A stretch of 64,000 nucleotides of DNA from Linanthus parryae (lineage: Eukaryota; Streptophyta; Magnoliopsida; Ericales; Polemoniaceae): the NCBI GenBank assembly GCA_023055425.1, contig JALGPY010000010.1, forward strand, positions 48,231,863 to 48,295,862. The letters run 5' to 3'. The translations under genes were made by a program, and so were the position numbers. Shown here one piece after another: positions 23,142 through 34,658 of the stretch (within the stretch, counting starts at the first letter, position 1; each line of letters opens with the position of its first letter). The notes under the pieces are model-generated. The model was not told where the DNA came from. It was given only the letters and a program-made list of their open reading frames with translations, and ran no database searches.

Positions 23142-23790
23142 GCAGTGATTCCACTAAGATGGAACGTGCCGGGGCTTGGGAACCCCCGTAGCGTTATTTC
23201 TATTTGTGATATTGTAAAGAGGCAAAAGCCCAAAATCGTCTTCTTAATGGAGACTAAACAGTACACAACGGAGATGATAAGGATTCAGGATAGGCTCGGT
23301 TTTCGGAATGTGATATTCAGAGATAGTGAGGACCGCATGGGAGGTTTGGCACTTGTGTGGGATGAGGAAGTTACTTTCGCTCTCGACAAGATGTCAAGGT
23401 ACTACATTCACGGTTTTTTTTTTCAGTGAAAATAAGCACGATTATTTGACAGGCTTTTATGGGGATCCCGATATAAATCAAAGACACAACTCGTGGACTT
23501 TGATTTCACGTTTGCGTTCTCATGATCAGCCTTGGTGTGTTATAGGAGATTTCAATTCCTTCTCTTCTGTTTCTTACAAGGAAGGAGGAAGAACTGTCTC
23601 TTTCAGTCAGATAGAGGGATTTTCAGGTATTATTATTCGTTCGCAGCTCAGGGAATTGGGATTTACAGGTGTGAGATCACTTGGAAAAATAATCAGAGTG
23701 ATGAGATGAACATCATAGAATTATTAGACATTTGTCTAGTTACAGATTAATGGTCGTATGTCTTTGGGTGGGGAAAGTTGGATCACTTAG
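23142..23790 (+). pseudogene. LINE ORF2 endonuclease domain, broken
   Basis: Apurinic-type endonuclease that nicks the target to start insertion. It reads RWNVPGLGNPRS (family form SWNCRGLGNPRA), then PKIVFLMETK with the conserved Glu, GGLALVWDEEV, and after a frameshift near 23420 FYGDPDINQRHNSW and WCVIGDFNS. The GDFN motif is the Asp/Asn catalytic pair. Another frameshift near 23680 breaks the last part. Confidence 0.85.
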
Positions 23791-24308
23791 TTGCTGAAGT
23801 TTCTGACCATGTACCGCTTCAGGTTGTTTGGCCTTCAGGTATCCTTCGTAATATTCATGCTAAAAAGCGTATTCAGTTTGAAACAATGTGGCTGCAGGAT
23901 CATTTTTTTTAACTTTGTTGAGGAGAGCGGGAGGGGGTTACACGGGCCAACTCATAGAAAGCTAGGAGTGACGGCCACAACTCTCAAAGCATGGAACAAG
24001 GATGTTTTTGGTAGTGCGAAAGCCATCCTTAAAAATCTTCGCCTCAAACTCTCCCAGTTGGCCGAAGGTCCTCAAAGAGCTGTTGCAGTTGCAGAATAAA
24101 AGACTACAAGTTCCTCGATATTACAAATCTTACTTAAATAAGAAGACATGTGGAGACAGCGCAGTAGAGAGGTTTGGATGAGAAAAGGAGATCAAAATCC
24201 GAGTTTCTTTCACAGAAAGTCTTCTAGTTGACGCAATAGAAATCGAATTGAACGTATATAGGATGCCAAAGGAAACTGAATTACAGAAAAAGGGGTTTCG
24301 TTACTATC

Positions 24309-25330
24309 TTGGAGGAATACATTAAAGGTATTTTCAAGTCTAGTGATCCTTCACGGTTTCAGATGGACAGTATGCTAGTGAATGTTGAAGAATTGATTTC
24401 GCTGGAACAAAGAGAAACAATGAATCAACCTTTCACCAAGGAAGAGGTCGGACGACACTTCACCAACTGGCGCCATCCAAAGCTCCTGGGCCTTATGGTT
24501 TTCCACCAGCTTTCTTTCAGCGGTTCTGGAGTTTAGTTGGAGGTGATATTGAGGATTTATGTTTGGAAATCCTAAATGGTGATGGTGATGTCTCTGCCTT
24601 CAATCATACTCTCATCGCTTTGATCCCTAAGGTGAAACAGGTTAGAAAATATACTAATATACGTCCTATCAGTTTATGTTTTATTGTGTACAAGATTATT
24701 GCCAAAGTTATGGAGAATCGTTTGAAGGGTTTCTTAGATTCTATAGTATCGGAATATCAATCTGCTTTTCTCCCCGTAAGATTAATTACTGATAATATTC
24801 TTGTTTCTTTTGAGTTGTTACACTCCATGAAAAACAAGAAGAAAGGCAAAACTGGTTTTCTCGCACTCAATGCAGACATGAGCAAGGCTTATGATAGGGT
24901 GGAATGGGATCTTTTACGTGCAGTACGAACGGATGGGCTTCGGTTTGCGTTGGATTAATCTGATTATGAGCTGTATCTCAGTAGTTTCATACATTTTAGT
25001 TGTCAATGGAGAGGTTCAGGGCCAGATTACCCCCGAGAGAGGTTTGCGTCAGGGATGTCCTCTATCTACCTACCTTTTTCTTCTTGTTAGTCAAACTCTT
25101 TCTCGAAGTCTAACAGCTGGAATGCAGAATGGTCGAATCACTGGTATGAGTGCTTCTCGATGAGGTCCAAAAATCTCTCATCTTTTCTTTGCAGATGACA
25201 GCTTCTTATTCAAAAAGGCCACACTTGAAGAGATAGTTATCCCACAAGGAGTGTTACATGATTACGAGATTGCTTCCAGAAAAATGCTGAACCTGCAGAA
25301 GTCATCAATTATTTTTTTAGAAAATATTCA
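24309..25330 (+). pseudogene. LINE ORF2 reverse transcriptase, broken
   Basis: RT core of the LINE. 24563-24958 reads LIALIPKVKQV, NIRPISLCFIVYKIIAKVM, SEYQSAFLPVRLITDNILV and ALNADMSKAYDRVEWD, which are RT blocks 1 to 3. In the next frame 24891-25163 continues with GEVQGQITPERGLRQGCPLS. The catalytic FADDSFLF box is at about 25187-25210. Frameshifts near 24940 and a stop near 25160 disable it. The order and motifs are those of the plant L1 clade. Confidence 0.9.
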
Positions 25331-25639
25331 ATTTGAAGAACAGACTTAGTGCTTTGTGTGGAGTACGAATGGTGACTAATCATGATAGCTACTTGGCCCT
25401 TTCAACGCTGGAGGGACGAAGTAGATTAGCTACTTTCTTCCCACTGGTCGAGAAAGTGTATGCAAACATAGGGTTGGACAGGTAGTTCTTTGTCTACTAT
25501 TGTAAGGAGATTTTAATTAAAGCGCCATCCCTATCTATACAATGAGTTTTTTTTACTGCCTTCCAAAACTTGCCACGACCTGGACAGAGTGGTTCGACAA
25601 TTTTGGTGGGGAGATACTTATCAGAAGAAGAGAATCCAT

Positions 25640-26640
25640 CGGGTAGCGTGAATCACAACTACACTGAGAGTTGGATGGATAAACTCTGGAACCTCAAAAT
25701 CCCGAAGAAGATTATTATTACATATTGGCGGTTTTTTGCACTCCTCATTTTCGGTGGCGACTAATCTTACGAGGCGGGGTGTGAACCTTTTAGTGGATTG
25801 TAAATTGTGTATCAGTGGATTAGAAACTCAAGAGCATTTATTCTTTGAATGCACCCATTCTCAGGAGATATGGAAGCACATTTTGGGTGTCATCCCTTCC
25901 CAGAATTAGTATGCAAATGTGCGAGATTTGATACAACAATTCACCACCCAAGTGAGAAAAACGAGATGGGAGTCTTTTGTTTTAGCCATCTGGTATATTT
26001 GGTCGAATCGAAATTACTTTATCTTCAACAACAAATTAAAGCTACCGGAGATAGTGGCGAGCAATAGTATCAGTTTTATGAGCTGGTTGAAAGAAGCAAT
26101 CGCAACCGGAAAACTTGAAGATCGGTTGGAGGAGAACCTCGCGGGAAGTAGCAGATGGAGTGTTCCGGAAAAAAAAATCATGTAAAGGTGACATGTGACG
26201 CAGCTTGGAGAGCGGGTATGGGATGTTTATCACAGGTGGCGATGGGAAATTTATCGCTGCTAGACAACGTCGAATCTCTCGTCGGAGGACGCCGTTAATG
26301 GCGGAGTTAGAAGCAGCGAAGGAAGGCTTGGACTTCGCTGGGGAGATGGGCTTCTCGTCAATACAAGTGGAACTCGATAGCTTGATGGTTGTTAAGTTGC
26401 TTCGAAATGGAGTGCTAGGAAGATTAAGGGGTTTGAAGTTCTTTCTGATCTTAAAGAGGTTATTGACGATTGCGGAGCTCAAGCTACAACCTTTGCAAGC
26501 GTTGAGTTCACACACGTCTATAGAGAAGGAAATGCCTTTGCGGACTTGGTGGCATCCAAAGCTATTGATGAGGACGATATTGCTGTTTATTCTCAAACGC
26601 CTTTCTGGGCGTAAGATGTACAAAATGTTGATTTGATGGG
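25640..26640 (+). pseudogene. LINE zf-RVT and RNase H end
   Basis: After the RT, 25670-26010 holds zinc-binding-region pieces: WMDKLWNLKIPKKI, a Cys/His-containing FFECTHSQEIW-like stretch and LAIWYIWSNRNYFIF. From about 26190 a C-terminal RNase H follows: VTCDAAWRAGMG, PLMAELEAAKEGLDFA and IQVELDSLMVVKLL. This matches the RVT_3 type found at the end of plant L1 ORF2, with acidic residues in the expected places. The C-terminal helix region is frameshifted. Confidence 0.8.
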
Positions 26641-26691
26641 GTTGACTACCCATGTTTAATAAAAAAAATCTTCTAAAAAAGGTTTAAAATA

Positions 26692-27826
26692 AGAAACACT
26701 TGGCTTTCTGCCCTTGAAAAGTTCATACGGGGTTTTCTTCAAAATAGGCCTAATCAGCATCTATTAAGCACATAGTTGGCAGTGTTAACTGGTTCTGCCC
26801 AAAGATATTTTGGCAGATGATTTTAAATAAGCATGGTTCTTGACATATCTTCAAGTGTCATATTCATCCTTTCAACTACTCCATTCCGCTGAGGAGTTCT
26901 AGGTGCTGAAAATTTGTGTGGGATGCCATGCTGATAACAAAAAAAAAAAAAAAAAATCAAAGCCAACTTGATCAAATTCTCTGCCATGATCACTCGTAAC
27001 ATAAGCAACATGCAGGATTTTCAAAGTTTGAAGCTATTTGCAAAGTTTTGAAAATTCATGTAGTGCTTCAGATTTTTCTCTAATAAACATAACCCAAGTA
27101 AATCTAGAGTACTCATCTACCACAACAAGCACATACCTCTTACCTTTGGGTGTTTGAAATCTCATAAGAACACATAAGTTCATAAGCAGCAACTCTAAGG
27201 GTCAAGTAGTACTTACAAAATTTTGGCTTGAATGAGCTCCTTGTCTGTTTACCTTGGGTACTTGCCTTACATATCTCATCATCTTTAAACGTCATAGCTG
27301 GTAATCCTCTTACCAAGTTCTTTGAAAGAAGCTTGTTCATTTTGTGCATGCTTATATGCCCAAGTTTTCTATGCCAAATCATTGAGTCCTCCTTCAAAGT
27401 TTTGAGACAATTCAGACTTTCTGCTGCAACCTTGTTAGTACTCATTTCATAAACATTGTATGATCTTTGAGCAGTGAGTATGCAATTGCCAGATTTCTCA
27501 TCTTGCACCACACATTTCTCCTTGTCAAAAATGACTTCATTACCCTTATCAGATAATTGAGAGATACCAAGCAAATTATACTTCAAACCATCTAAATAAA
27601 CATCAGAAATAGAACTTGCAGATTCATTACCAATACTACCTATACAAATAATGTTGCGTTTTTCCTTGTCACCAAGTGTGATTGTTCCTCTATATTTATC
27701 TTCAAGTTGTGTGAATAGAGACTTCTTTCCACTCATATGCCTAGAGCAACCACTATCCATAATCCACTTCTGATCCTTACCCTTCGTGACAGCTTGCAAA
27801 ATTCAATCAATGCCTTAACATGCTGT
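26692..27826 (-). pseudogene. Sire-A pol, 5' half: protease and integrase
   Basis: Upstream half of Pol. The retropepsin site WIMDSGCSRHMSG lies near 27745-27785 with the catalytic Asp intact. It is followed by the GAG-pre-integrase block, ending in the zinc-binding WHRKLGHISMHKMNKL and CKASTQGKQTRSSF near 27230. The integrase core is damaged around 27140, but APRTPQRNGVVERMN with the catalytic Glu survives near 26880. A run of 18 A on the plus strand (26939-26956) interrupts the core. The gene is cut at 26692 by the LINE and continues at 21868. Confidence 0.85.
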
Positions 27827-29675
27827 TAGACCAAGTGTAGAACTTTGATTCATATTCAGAATAAACCATATTAGGTGGTCTAACTCCATTAGGAACACAA
27901 ATTTGCCTCACTTGTCCCTTAAGATGATAAGGATAGGTATTCCTCATTATGTAAGGTTTTGTCCTTCTAAAGGGGCAAGTTAGCTTAATATGACCAAGAT
28001 TTCCACAATAAAACATTTTGGAGAATATCTGTTTCCTGATTTGACAAAGGTGGTTTGGTTATTCTTTGGAAAATTTGGATTGTAACCAATTCCACTTTTG
28101 TGTATAGAAAGCATCTTCCCCCAAGCATGATATTAAGGTTGTGTTCTGAGCCTGCAAATCTTGACAGGAATTTTCTTGATTCTTGAATTTTCTCGGTCAA
28201 TGAAGTTTTCTGTTGTTCTAAATCATCTAAATGATGTTTCAAATCAATAAACTTATCGGTTATAAGAGTATTTTGATTCACAAGTTCCTTGACATGTGCT
28301 TTCAAGGCCTTGAAACTGCTGCCAAAGCTTTGAAGTCACTGTCAGTTTTTGACATGAAAACTTCAAGAGTCCTATTGAGAACAACCAAATTTAAATTTTC
28401 CTTTGCTTGCTCATGAAATTTTACCTTCAAAGATTCAATCTCATTTCTTTAACTTTCCTCACTTAAAAACATGCTTTTAAGGATTTCAGGTAAAGCATCA
28501 GAAGGACAAGCAAGTAAATCTTTTACCATTTCCTCAACGTGTCTATCTGAGTTGTTCCTTCTTTATGCTCTGCCATTAGACATAGATTAGCTTGTTATTC
28601 ATCTGAATCTGAATCACTTGATGAATCAGAATCACTCCATGTGGCAACCATAGCTTCCTTCCTTCTGCTATCATTTTTCTTCCAATGGAAATGCTTGTTC
28701 TTCTTCTTTTGTGGACAATCCCTCCCCTGGTGATCTGCATCTCCACATTCAAAGCATTTCAGTCCTTTAGATTATGTGAATGTGAAGAATACTCACATCT
28801 ATGATCCTTTCTACTTGAGTATCTGAACTTTTCTTTGTTGTAGTCCTTGCTTCCAAAGTTCTTCTTCATTTTTAGGATTGTGGTCAAAGCTTTGGAGATC
28901 AAGGTTAAAGCGTCCTCATCATCATCATCATCTTCATGTTCAAACCTTAGGGATTTGTCAGTGTCTTTTTCCTTGAGTGAGAGGTTCTTGATGTTGTCAT
29001 TCATATCACCGTCCACTTCCTTCATAGAGATCTAATGAGTGAGCAGCTTGCCTTGCAGATCATCTATCTCCAGAATGCTCAAGTCCCGAGCTTCCTCAAT
29101 TGCGGTGGTTTTTGGTTCCTACTTGACTTTTGGAAGGCTTCTTAAAATCTTTCTCACTTTTTCATCATTTGTGTGTGATTTCCCCAAGGACTCTAGATTA
29201 TTCACAATGTATGTGAACCTTTTGAACATGTCCTTGATGGATTCATCAGAACTCATCTTGAATAACTCATACTTCCTTAGGAGAATGTTAATATCGGTTT
29301 GCTTGACCTGGCTGGTTCCTTCATATGTTACCACCAGTTTTTCCCAAATCTCCTTGGTACTTTTTCAGTTGGATATCCTGTTGAACTCATCTGCACTAAG
29401 AGCACAATATAGTAAGTTCATAACTTTATAGTTCTTTGATACCTTCTCCAATTTAGTAATTGAAAGAGCATCCTCTGTCTTGGCTCTTTTGAACCCATCT
29501 TAAGTAGAATAGAATATATTGGGACTATTCAGAGTGATTGACCAAAACTTCATGTCCTGATCTATGATGAATATTTTCATTTATGTTTTCCAATGTACAA
29601 AGTTGTAACCACAGAAAAATGGTGGTCTATTGGCTGCTCTTCCTTGTAGAATCCACCATCACCTACATTACTCAT
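27826..29675 (-). pseudogene. Sire-A gag (capsid, zinc knuckles), broken
   Basis: Structural protein of the element. The ATG at 29673-29675 opens MSNVGDGGF, 36 bases after the PBS. A UBN2-type capsid stretch lies at 29119-29334 (SDESIKDMFKRFTYIVNNLE). The first zinc knuckle CFECGDADHQGRDC is near 28745. A coiled-coil stretch lies at 27985-28305 (VKELVNQNTLITDKFIDLK). The second knuckle FYCGNLGHIKLTC is near 27985. At least five frameshifts or stops. It carries three copies of the CAAAGCTTTG/CAAGGCCTTG palindrome (28303, 28323, 28885). Confidence 0.85.
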
Positions 29676-29710
29676 TGTCACAAGATTGTTAGATCTTTAT
29701 AGTGACCCAA

Positions 29711-29722
29711 GCTCTGATACCA
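29711..29722 (-). promoter_or_regulatory. Primer binding site of Sire-A
   Basis: The minus strand reads TGGTATCAGAGC, complementary to initiator Met tRNA, eight bases inside the LTR boundary at 29731. Confidence 0.9.
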
Positions 29723-29730
29723 ATTGAAAG

Positions 29731-31231
29731 TGTGTAATGCAGTTAAAATACATGATCAAGATACTCTATAAGGGGGGGTTGAATAGAGTATGCAATCTTT
29801 TCATAAAAATAGAATTTTGAAACTTAACACAGAGGTTTGATAAATTTTGAAACCTTAGGACAAATACATAAGTAGTTTGAAAGTATTTGAAACTGCGAAG
29901 AAGTAAGAAATCTTTCAAAGCTTTGTAGAAACTTTGTGTTGATCAGTTTTGCAAAGAGAATGAAATGCAGTAATGTAAAGCAATGAACACGGTGATTTGT
30001 TACGAAGTTTGATCACCAATTGACCTACTCTTCTACTGAGGGATACTATCCCTCCAGGATTTCAACACATTCTTATTTATCACAGACCTAGACCTAGATC
30101 TCAACCCTAAGTGAATTCCCTTACACCTATACAACTTGTGGTTCCAAAACCAATCTAGTTTCAGCTACAATCTAATGAAACAATAAGAACCTCTTGTTAT
30201 TTACTTGAACAACATCAACTTTTAACAGTCAATGAGGTCTAGAAATTCTAATGAATACACAGATTAAGCACAAGTATGAAGAACACAGAAAATAGAATAA
30301 GTAATGAAGCTTGAAGTGTTCTTCAGAAATCTGGAATGATTGAGATGAATGATCTTCTTAAATGTTGAGTTGTCCATCTGTTTGAATGGTTGAATATTTT
30401 TTGGTTGATCTCCAGCGTATGTTCTCTCTTCTTTATCAAGTATATCTCTATCAATCACTTCTGCTACTTCCTTAAATTCAAACCCTGTTTATAACAACTG
30501 GCAGCAACAACTTGAGAGATTTTAGGAACAAAATCCTGCAAAAAATACTCAACAACATAACAACTATCTTCAACAACTATATTCAAATGGCACTCTTGAC
30601 TTGATCATCTAGATTTGATCAAAGTCTAGCCCTACAAAACTTGAACACAAGTTAAGACACAATCCAGATTAAATAGCACAAATATAATGACATGTTTAAC
30701 AGACCATTTTAAACCAATAAGCATAGCTATTTTATGAGTGTAAACATTATATATATATATCCAAATAATAATTAATATTGAAAATATAACCCAGGACAAG
30801 TCAATAAAAAATCACACAGCCTGATATGTCATCATGCAATAAATATTTGTTAGCCAGTATACCACAGTCATGAATCCAGAACAACCTCCAAAGGTTTGGA
30901 GCTTTGACACCTTCAAAGCTTTGGCCATAATCCATTGATCCTTAAGACATATCACTCTATACACTTGTCTAGCAATATAAACTCAATATAATCTGAAGAA
31001 TATTTGTAAGATACAATATAAAATCTATAATCAAGCATTCAATCCAATGTGAGTCATGTAACACAGAAATATGTTAACCAATAGAGCAAGAATATATCAC
31101 TGTAAGCTTCAAAGCTTTGGAGCTTTAAACACGACTCTCAAACCAATCCTGTCTTTCATCATCGTTGAATTATAAACCCCCATGAGTTTATAAACCACTT
31201 TAATCCAGAAGGATTGAATTAATAAAATTCA
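29731..31231 (-). mobile_element. 5' LTR of Sire-A
   Basis: It starts on the plus strand at TGTGTAATGCAGTTAAAATA and is collinear with 4980-6467 up to AATCCAGAAGGATTGAATT. Its outer end is set at the CA at 31230-31231, where similarity to the other LTR stops. CAAAGCTTTG palindromes lie at 29916, 30914 and 31110. The LTR ends about 450 bases downstream of the NF-YB stop codon. Confidence 0.8.
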
Positions 31232-31677
31232 TGTGATATATCAAGTACTCATGTTTCTCACTTGGAAAATATGTTTGAATCAGTTTCTGCTTCACATTTA
31301 AATCACGAGACTGGTAAAATAAAACAAGTCATTGATCATTTATCTTTGTAGAAAACTACATTTTATCTTAATTCATTCACAAACGTTCGTGTCAAAACCA
31401 TACAAAAGTTGCAACAATTCAAACTTCTCAATCATGATGATATAGTTTACAGAGGAAATATTTGTGTAACAAGTCTCGTTGTTGAGCAATGTTGATCAAA
31501 TTTTTAAGACAAACATGCTTACCACGTAGTCCAATCTGAAAGCAAACTAATAGTTTGCATAAAAATATCATAACTTTATTGATCAGAACATAATAATAAA
31601 TAAGTTTCAGCTCAAGCAACATAAGTACCAATTCAGAATGAAATAAGTTAACATAAATAGTTCAGACACGAATTAAA

Positions 31678-32968
31678 TTAAGGCATGCTTGGCACGTCTC
31701 GAAGAAGTGTCTCCCAATCACAATCCACATCAAACATTTCAATGCCATTTGGGATATTACTAACTGCTTGTTGAAACACTTTAGGTTGCACCTGTTGTGA
31801 AGCTGCTGACGACGAGACATGCTGAGCACGGGGTGAATTATAGGTTCAAAATCATCGTCACATTGCATAACAACCTGCTTTTCTTTGGCACCATGCTTTT
31901 CTTTTCCCCCCACATGACGATACTTATTGAGATATTCGGTCAAGATATCTGCGTATGCGCTGAATCCTTGGTCTCCGAGCGCGTACAAAAGGTCCTCGCC
32001 ATTGACCTTAGTGCGCCTCTCATCCTGACAATGCTTATTGGCCACCCTAGTAATGTGGCGGATGAAGGTTGTGACATGAAGTCGCATACTATCTTTCGAT
32101 TCATCCCTTATCATGGCATCACCAGGCAGCGCCTTCTGCATTATCCGGGTGATGGAGGGGATGGAAAGAAATTCTCCTTGTCGCGTAATGCACCTACACA
32201 ATCAATGTGAGAATCATGGAAATAAATGTTAGAGCATATGTACTATTTCCAAAGTCTAAAGTATTATCTCAAGAGTGTAAAAATATCATTGAATACATGA
32301 TGAGGGCTTACCATGTACTAAGATTTATGTGAAATATTTTAAAAATAAACAATAATGATAGGGAACCGATAATTACGACACACAATTTAGTAGTGAATCA
32401 ACAATTTGATGTTGTTTATCTCAGATGGGTCTTGCCAGCTAGAGATTAAAAAACATGGACTTTGTAAAAAATAATTTTTTTTTTTTTAATAACGTTTTCT
32501 CATACACTCATAAACAATACTACAATGTCCAAAGATGCTATAAGAACAAGTTTGCTTGTACTTTTTTAGAAGTATTCTTCATAAGGGAACAAGATTACTT
32601 GCTACATTATATGAGATGATGAAATATCAAACACAAAAATCTACTACAAGGTTCAATAATCTATTAGACATGATATCTCATTTAACTACAAGAAGAAAAA
32701 AATTCAAGACAAATCTGTCATTTGCTTGAAGAGTTGTGTGAACGTTCAAGCAACTAAGAAGTACTGGGATTCTATATTCTTTATCTCACAAAATTACACG
32801 TTAGATTTTCAGCTAGCTATAGAACCCGAATCCTTTTTTTCTTCTCAATTATATTATTAAAATTTCAATCACATACAATGTTGTTGAATATAATAGGTCA
32901 ATGTTAGAATTACCTGACTTCAGCTTTCCTTTATTCTTGGCAGAGTTCAGTGCGTGTCCACCCTCCAT
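31678..32968 (-). pseudogene. NF-YB-type CCAAT-box subunit gene, two frameshifts
   Basis: Host gene for a histone-fold subunit of the heterotrimeric factor NF-Y, which binds CCAAT boxes with NF-YA and NF-YC in the nucleus. Exon 1 (32914-32968) starts MEGGHALNSAKNK. The intron (32194-32913) has GT...AG ends. Exon 2 (31678-32193) carries the fold: RIMQKALPGDAMI, FIRHITRVANKHCQDERRTK, VNGEDLLYALGDQGF and ADILTEYLNKYR, matching RIMKKALP...KCQREKRKTINGDDLLWAM...YLxKYR of NF-YB. Two shifts are apparent. One base is missing right after ALR at the start of exon 2 (near 32182). Another shift near 31831 moves the tail to a frame ending EMFDVDCDWETLLRDVPSMP. The tail is acidic, as in an activation region. 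These could be real decay or sequence errors. The family call is firm; whether the gene is active is not. Confidence 0.8.
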
Positions 32969-33030
32969 CTTCACTCTTCTGTATCTCTTCTTTGACAGTG
33001 AAATAAGATGTTAATATCACGAAAAGCCAA

Positions 33031-33040
33031 CTATTTATAA
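33031..33040 (-). promoter_or_regulatory. Probable TATA box of the NF-YB gene
   Basis: The minus strand reads TTATAAATAG, 63 bases upstream of the ATG at 32968. That predicts a 5' leader of about 30-35 bases. The promoter space extends to about 33400, where the Helitron begins. Confidence 0.55.
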
Positions 33041-33621
33041 GTTTCAGTGGTAGTCATTTTACGTAAGTTTTGAATGATAAGAATTAATATTAAATTAATA
33101 CCTAAAATAATCAGATATTTAAAATTGTAACGACTATTGCACCAGATGGCGCATGATATTATATGTATCTCCTTAGAGTTTATCTCGTGATGACAGTTTA
33201 AATAAACTTGTTTAAAATTAATTAGACACGTAAAACGATAATTAGTGTCCAAATTAGTAAAACATGACATCTTAAGAATGCTAAGAATTTGCATAGTTCG
33301 AGAAGAAAATAAAATTATAAAAAATGTGAATGATTCCTTATACATTATATCATTCTCTCTTTTTATTATACCATCGCATATAAGTACGAAGACTACGTGG
33401 CCTATATAATAAAACAGAACGGTGTGTGGGTCCCATGCATATTTTTGAAAGACATTTTGAATAGACATTTTCAAAGAGACATTTTCAGCCGTTGGATTTT
33501 GATATTGATTATACATTTCCAGCCGTCGGATTAGAGGTTTCCTTTAATTGTCTCTTCAAACCACAGGAAACGCACGGAGGGTCTCTTCCTCTTCGATCGT
33601 TGCCGCCCCCTCTCGGCTTTA

Positions 33622-34090
33622 GGGTTCATCTCCTTCCCGCTGCTGAAATGAAGCACCGGCTTTGGGGTCGCCGTCGGGTTCGAGGTAAGTAAAACTTCTC
33701 TTCTTCTCTCTATTGAAATCATCTACAGTATGGACGTTTCTACGATTCTAAAATTGTGCAATACTTGTCTGCTCTGTTAGGTAAAATCGAAAGCCAGGGT
33801 TTTGGGTTCGGTTTTGGGTTCATCTCCTTCCCGCTGCTGAAATCAAGCACCGACTTTGGGTGGTGGACCCGGTTCGAGGTAAGTAAAACTTCTCTTCTTT
33901 GCAATCATCTACAGTCAAGGTTTTTCTAAGATTCTACAATTATGAAATTGTGCTATTTGTTTTGGGGTTGCAATCATCTGCTTATTCTTCTATTACTCTG
34001 TTAGGGTTTGACTTTTGGTTAAGCTTTAGGTTTCATCGCCTTTCTGCTCCTCAAATCGAGCACCGGCTTTGGGTTCGACTTTGGGTTCAA
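33622..34090 (+). repeat. Three diverged direct repeats, about 200 bases apart
   Basis: Units start gggttcatctccttcccgct at 33622 and 33817, and in a more diverged form at 34028. Each includes AAATGAAGCACCGGCTTTGG-like sequence, and the first two end in CGAGGTAAGTAAAACTTCTC, a perfect splice-donor-like string. They may be tandemly copied first exons or leaders of the captured gene. Confidence 0.8.
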
Positions 34091-34658
34091 GACACTCCAA
34101 GAATAACTGTATGTATGGATCTTTGATTGCATACCACTGGATTAACACAATTACAACCGTTGTATTGAATTAACACCTAAATAGTCTTCATTGAAATTTG
34201 CTTCATCCCTTGAACAGTTATCTCTAGGCCTGATATTTCTACTATTGGTTTGTTTAAATCTTCTTAGGAAGGAAAATGAAGACAGAATCGGAAACTCGCC
34301 ATGGCTCATCACAGGCGGTGCAATTGGAGGTCCGGGTTCGTTCTAGCCCAAAAACTCAAGGGGATCCTTTGCAGTTCAGACGACAGCTTCCTAGGAACAT
34401 AAAATCCAATATCATAGGTTCTAAATACCATATCTATATCAAGTTGTCTCCACCAGTTCACTAACGAAACACTCCAAACCGCCACTCTATGTTGTGTCAT
34501 AAGCTATCTCCACACTTTGTCTCTCCATTTCACCCTCTCTGTCGCTCTCATTTTTAACTTTTTACTCATTTTTTATTCGTGTATAGGTTTGTTCCCAGTT
34601 AGAAACTTGGACAGGGAGTCACAGAAGAATGAGGGTATAGATATCGAAGCACCATTCA

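Larger units (their letters stand above)
21881..26677 (+). mobile_element. L1-type LINE inserted in Sire-A pol
   Basis: A 4.8 kb non-LTR retrotransposon on the opposite strand to Sire-A. The order is a 5' leader, ORF1, ORF2 (endonuclease, reverse transcriptase, zf-RVT, RNase H), then a short A-rich tail (aataaaaaaaatcttctaaaaaa). Target duplications lie at 21868-21880 and 26678-26691. It is near full length for a plant L1 but shortened in the RT-to-zinc-finger interval, and many frameshifts make it inactive. The C-terminal RNase H marks a plant-type L1. Confidence 0.9.
4980..31231 (-). mobile_element. Sire-A: Sirevirus-like Ty1/copia element, nested
   Basis: A minus-strand copia element with two LTRs (29731-31231 at the 5' end, 4980-6467 at the 3' end), a PBS, gag, pol and a third ORF after pol. 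After subtracting Gypsy-D, LTR-E and the LINE, the native length is about 10.7 kb, normal for a Sirevirus. Gene order reading leftward is LTR, PBS, gag with two zinc knuckles, protease, integrase, RT, RNase H, ORF3, two polypurine tracts, LTR. All genes carry frameshifts or stops, so this copy is dead. I could not find a matching target duplication: GAAAG precedes 4980 but no GAAAG follows 31231, so the 5' LTR end may be truncated. Confidence 0.85.

Noticed and set aside
26042..26653. Minus ORF of 203 codons
   Set aside because: Antisense to the LINE RNase H domain, which has clear motifs on the plus strand.
33031..33516. Minus ORF of 161 codons upstream of the NF-YB gene
   Set aside because: AT-rich Ile/Phe/Asn-heavy peptide without motifs; it overlaps the promoter and TATA box.
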